Positions 11,867 through 14,333 of a DNA stretch of 14,333 nt are shown piece after piece (within the stretch, counting starts at the first letter, position 1; each line of letters begins with the position of its first letter). The notes beneath the pieces are model-generated. The model had not been told where the DNA came from. It made no database searches and was given only the letters and a program-made list of their open reading frames with translations. A program made the translations under genes and the position numbers. Source of the DNA: a bacterium (GTDB lineage: Bacteria > Cyanobacteriota > Vampirovibrionia > Gastranaerophilales > Gastranaerophilaceae); NCBI GenBank assembly GCA_017444705.1, contig JAFSWA010000089.1, forward strand, positions 1-14,333, given 5' to 3'.

Positions 11867-13336
11867 ATGAATAAAACAATTTCATTTACCGCATTTGGCA
11901 AAAATGATTTAAGAGGAATTTACGGGGAAGATATAACGGAAGATTTATATTATTATGTCGGGCAAGCTTTTATCAGCTACATTCGTCTTAATACTTCAAA
12001 AAGAGCGGATGAAATTTGGGTAACGGTTTCGCAAGACGCAAGACTTCATTCACAATCGTTGGCAAAATCTTTGATGAAAGGGATAGTTTCAACAGGGGCA
12101 AATGTTGTTAATCTCGGACTTGTTCCGACTCCGTTGGGATATTACTCCGAAATGGTCGGTGTCCCTGATAAAATTACAAATGATAACCCTATTTTGGGTT
12201 CGCTTATTGTAACGGCAAGTCACAATCCGTCTGAATATAACGGATTGAAATTGACTTTTAATAAAATGTCTTTTACGGAAGAGCAGATAAAAGAATTAAA
12301 AGAAATTACACAAAAAATTATAACGGGAGAAGAACCGCAAAGACGTTGGGGAATGAATAAAGATTATGATATAATTCCGCAGTACAGTGATAATTTAGTA
12401 AAATCTTTTGCAAGAGTCGGTGCGGGAGTAAAAGTTGTTGTAGATTCGGCAAACGGCACGGGCGGGGTTGTTGCTCCCCAGTTATACAGAGATTTGGGTT
12501 GTGATGTTATTGAATTATACTCTGAACCTGACGGAAATTTCCCGAATCATCATCCCAATCCGAGTAATCTTAAAACACTTGACGCAATAAGAAAATCTGT
12601 TGTTGAAAATAACGCTGATATCGGTATTGCTTTTGACGGCGATTCTGACAGAATCGGAGTTATTGATTCACAAGGTAATCCGATGTCAGGTGATAAATTA
12701 CTTTTGATATACGGACTTGATGTAATACAGGATTTGGTTCGCAGGGGTGAAAAACCAAAAATCGTTTCCGAGGTAAAATGCTCACAGGTTCTTTATGACA
12801 CAATAAACAAAAACGGCGGAGAAGCCATTATGTGTAAAACAGGTCATGGCTTTATAAAAGCAAAAATGAAAGAAACAGGTGCGATTTTGGCGGGTGAAAT
12901 GAGCGGACATATTTTCTTTAAAGACCGTTATTACGGCTTTGATGATGCAATTTATGCGGGTTGTAGAATTATTGAAATTGTTGCAAAAAATAAATTTTCT
13001 AACCCAAATTTCAAAATTGAAAATTTACTAAGTGATTTTGACGGAATTTATTCTTCGGATGAAGTTCGTTTTCATTGTCCAAACGACAGGAAAAAAGAAG
13101 TTCTTGACAAATTAAAAAATGTTATTGACGAAAATAAAGATATTTTTGGTTCTCCAATCAGAGATATAATAACAATAGACGGAATGAGAATTATTTTTGA
13201 TGACGGTTTTGCTCTGATTAGACAAAGTAATACCGAACCTGTTTTCACAATGAGATTTGAAGCAAAATCAAAAGAAAAAATGGAACATTATCAAGAAGTT
13301 CTTGTCGGAGAAACAGATAAACTTGTAAATTCATAA
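11867..13336 (+). CDS. Phosphomannomutase/phosphoglucomutase (alpha-D-phosphohexomutase)
   Basis: The 489-residue cytoplasmic enzyme interconverts 6-phospho- and 1-phospho-hexoses, supplying sugar nucleotides for envelope polysaccharide. All four domain signatures are present: the phosphoserine loop TASHNPSEYNG (S118), the metal loop AFDGDSDRIG (D257, D259, D261), the sugar loop GEMSGHIFF (E344, S346, H348) and the phosphate-binding RQSNTEPVF (R452, S454, T456). The GEMSGH form of the sugar loop suits PMM/PGM (ManB/AlgC-like) rather than GlmM, which has GEQSGH. ATG 11867 has a strong AAGGAG five bases upstream; the in-frame extension back to 11708 runs through the divergent promoter region and is rejected. 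It is read divergently from the ABC permease gene and is followed 116 bases later by hpf. No metal-binding or catalytic residue is missing. Confidence 0.95.
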   Translation: MNKTISFTAFGKNDLRGIYGEDITEDLYYYVGQAFISYIRLNTSKRADEIWVTVSQDARLHSQSLAKSLMKGIVSTGANVVNLGLVPTPLGYYSEMVGVPDKITNDNPILGSLIVTASHNPSEYNGLKLTFNKMSFTEEQIKELKEITQKIITGEEPQRRWGMNKDYDIIPQYSDNLVKSFARVGAGVKVVVDSANGTGGVVAPQLYRDLGCDVIELYSEPDGNFPNHHPNPSNLKTLDAIRKSVVENNADIGIAFDGDSDRIGVIDSQGNPMSGDKLLLIYGLDVIQDLVRRGEKPKIVSEVKCSQVLYDTINKNGGEAIMCKTGHGFIKAKMKETGAILAGEMSGHIFFKDRYYGFDDAIYAGCRIIEIVAKNKFSNPNFKIENLLSDFDGIYSSDEVRFHCPNDRKKEVLDKLKNVIDENKDIFGSPIRDIITIDGMRIIFDDGFALIRQSNTEPVFTMRFEAKSKEKMEHYQEVLVGETDKLVNS

Positions 13337-13392
13337 AAATAGTTGAATATAAAAGAAAAAATAAAAAAATAAAACATTTTTTAACAAAAGGG

Positions 13393-13421
13393 TTTAAAAA
13401 ATATAAAAAATGAGTTATACT
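13393..13421 (+). promoter_or_regulatory. Possible promoter of hpf
   Basis: TATACT (13416-13421) with a poor -35 box TTTAAA (13393-13398) 17 bases upstream. The start would lie ~25 bases before the ATG and in front of the strong ribosome binding site. Confidence 0.4.
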
Positions 13422-13452
13422 AAAAATGTATCACATTTCAGGAGGCAATATT

Positions 13453-13800
13453 ATGCGAATAGTAGTAAACGGAAAAAACATTGAAATTACAGATGCCATT
13501 AAGGCTTACACAAAAGAAAAATTTACAAAGGTCTTAAATCATTATGACCAAATTACAATGATTGAAGTAACTTTGGAGGTTATTAAAAATCCGTCAGTTA
13601 CATTGAATCACAAAGCGGAAGTTATATGTAAGATGAATTCGGGACAAATTGTTTTGGAAGAAACATCTGAATCAATGTATGCTACTATTGACCTGTTGTC
13701 AGATAAACTGGCTCGTCAGGTCAGAAAACATAAAGACAAACTCGTAAGCTCAAAAGGAAAAAATGATTCTATCAGAACAGAAAATTACGAAGAAGTTTAA
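13453..13800 (+). CDS. hpf: Ribosome hibernation-promoting factor, short form
   Basis: This 115-residue protein binds the small ribosomal subunit and inactivates ribosomes in stationary phase or starvation. RIVVNGKNIEITDAIKAYTKEKFTKV is the opening beta strand and helix of the HPF/YfiA fold. Conserved charged patches follow, and DLLSDKLARQVRKHKDKL (~residues 78-95) is the basic C-terminal helix at the binding surface. It ends a little after this, with a short polar tail, and lacks the extra C-terminal domain of long HPF that forms 100S dimers alone. Alternatively it could be called RaiA. The start is ATG 13453, because CAGGAGG (13439-13445) is placed seven bases upstream; an in-frame ATG at 13426 lies before this box and is rejected. 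It is monocistronic, ended by a strong terminator. Confidence 0.92.
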   Translation: MRIVVNGKNIEITDAIKAYTKEKFTKVLNHYDQITMIEVTLEVIKNPSVTLNHKAEVICKMNSGQIVLEETSESMYATIDLLSDKLARQVRKHKDKLVSSKGKNDSIRTENYEEV

Positions 13801-13818
13801 TTTTTTAAATTTATAGAC

Positions 13819-13847
13819 AAAAACCGAAGTTTATACTTCGGTTTTTT
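13819..13847 (+). terminator. Bidirectional rho-independent terminator after hpf
   Basis: AAAAACCGAAGT-TTAT-ACTTCGGTTTTT forms a 12-bp perfect stem followed by T on the plus strand, 18 bases after the hpf stop. The mirrored A-tract makes it able to end the minus-strand gene at 13898 as well. Confidence 0.9.
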
Positions 13848-13897
13848 GTTTGTTAATTTTAACTATACGGATTTTGAATTTACGTAGCAAATATTGT

Positions 13898-14333
13898 CTA
13901 AAACTCTCCATTTTTGATACTCAATGCTAATTTTGAAGCCGGATGAATTTTATCACCGGCGGGTAAAATTCCGTATTTTTGCCGAACCCTTTCTTTTAAT
14001 GCTTTTTTATCGGGGTCATTATCAAAAAATATTTTTGCATAAATATTAACACCGTCTTTTACAATCAATGTATTAGCATAATTAAATACAGACGGATACT
14101 TTTTTTCAAAAAATCTGTGTGCCAAAACTCCCAAACCGAGATTATTCAGCTCTTCTTGAATTGAACCTGCGGCATCATTGTCTTTTGCATGAGCACTTTC
14201 GTGCAAAATTGCTTCCGCCAAAGCTAAAACATCTGCTGTGTCTGAGGTATTTTTATATTTTTTATTCAGCATAATCTTGTTTTCTTTATAACTGTATTGA
14301 GCATGAATACCATCTGCTCCCGTATCATTGAAA
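13898..14333 (-). CDS. HExxH protein (gluzincin-like), N-terminus beyond the window
   Basis: The frame is open to the right window edge, so only the C-terminal 144 residues are seen; ATG 14272 is an internal Met. ALAEAILHESAHAKDNDAAG contains HESAH (residues 44-48 of the visible part) in a helix. A Glu pair (QEE) follows 12-13 residues after the second His, which could supply the third zinc ligand. The small Ala-rich active-site helix resembles the protein at 10238-10918, though the remaining sequence differs. The end (DKIHPASKLALSIKNGEF) contains no recognised domain. A signal peptide, if any, would lie outside. An unusual peptidase or structural Zn protein is the likely assignment. The hpf terminator on its 3' side is bidirectional and serves it as well. 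Confidence 0.65.
   Translation of the reverse strand, partial: FNDTGADGIHAQYSYKENKIMLNKKYKNTSDTADVLALAEAILHESAHAKDNDAAGSIQEELNNLGLGVLAHRFFEKKYPSVFNYANTLIVKDGVNIYAKIFFDNDPDKKALKERVRQKYGILPAGDKIHPASKLALSIKNGEF

Overview
The window looks like the chromosome of an AT-rich, gut-type bacterium. I favour the Gastranaerophilales (Vampirovibrionia, formerly Melainabacteria) or a similarly AT-rich fermentative lineage. The reasons are the low GC, a Thermotoga/Clostridium-type ferredoxin, a CsaB pyruvyl transferase, secreted HExxH proteins without recognised relatives, several genes without a clear ribosome binding site, and lineage-specific hydrophobic proteins. The lineage is an inference from gene content; no rRNA or other marker gene is present.

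Region 1 (1-1740) is accessory DNA. It opens with the end of a CRISPR array (two full repeats and one cut repeat, with 30-nt spacers). The last repeat directly abuts a truncated phage head-morphogenesis gene, which is preceded by the last codons of a probable portal gene. A plus-strand SinR-family protein of Cas2-like size and pattern follows. Next comes a minus-strand group of phage-like genes: a frameshifted acidic/basic protein whose start is missing, and two small overlapping or closely spaced ORFs. This debris stops at the T-tract of the ferredoxin terminator, which is a sharp boundary with core DNA.

Region 2 (1741-3288, minus strand) holds a 58-aa [4Fe-4S] ferredoxin with its own promoter, 5' hairpin and terminator. 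Upstream is a two-gene unit (small membrane protein, then a matrixin-like zinc metalloprotease) behind a perfect-consensus promoter.

Region 3 (3350-5363, plus strand) is a sugar kinase/csaB operon with an 8-nt overlap. CsaB adds pyruvyl ketals to cell-wall polysaccharide, the ligand of SLH-domain proteins, so this is an envelope locus. Region 4 (5360-9328, minus strand) has a 595-aa protein of unknown function, a ZIP metal transporter and a dihydropteroate synthase with a long N-terminal extension.

Region 5 (9292-9828) is a gene-free stretch with a cluster of palindromic repeats of the GTCATTGCGAGG...GTGGCAATCC kind. Region 6 (9829-14333) has a zinc-ribbon protein, a secreted gluzincin-like protein, a lone MalF/UgpA-type ABC permease, a phosphohexomutase read divergently from it, a short hibernation-promoting factor with a strong terminator, and a second gluzincin-like protein cut by the window end. 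The phosphohexomutase and the csaB operon could both feed surface polysaccharide synthesis. No tRNA or rRNA gene was recognised.
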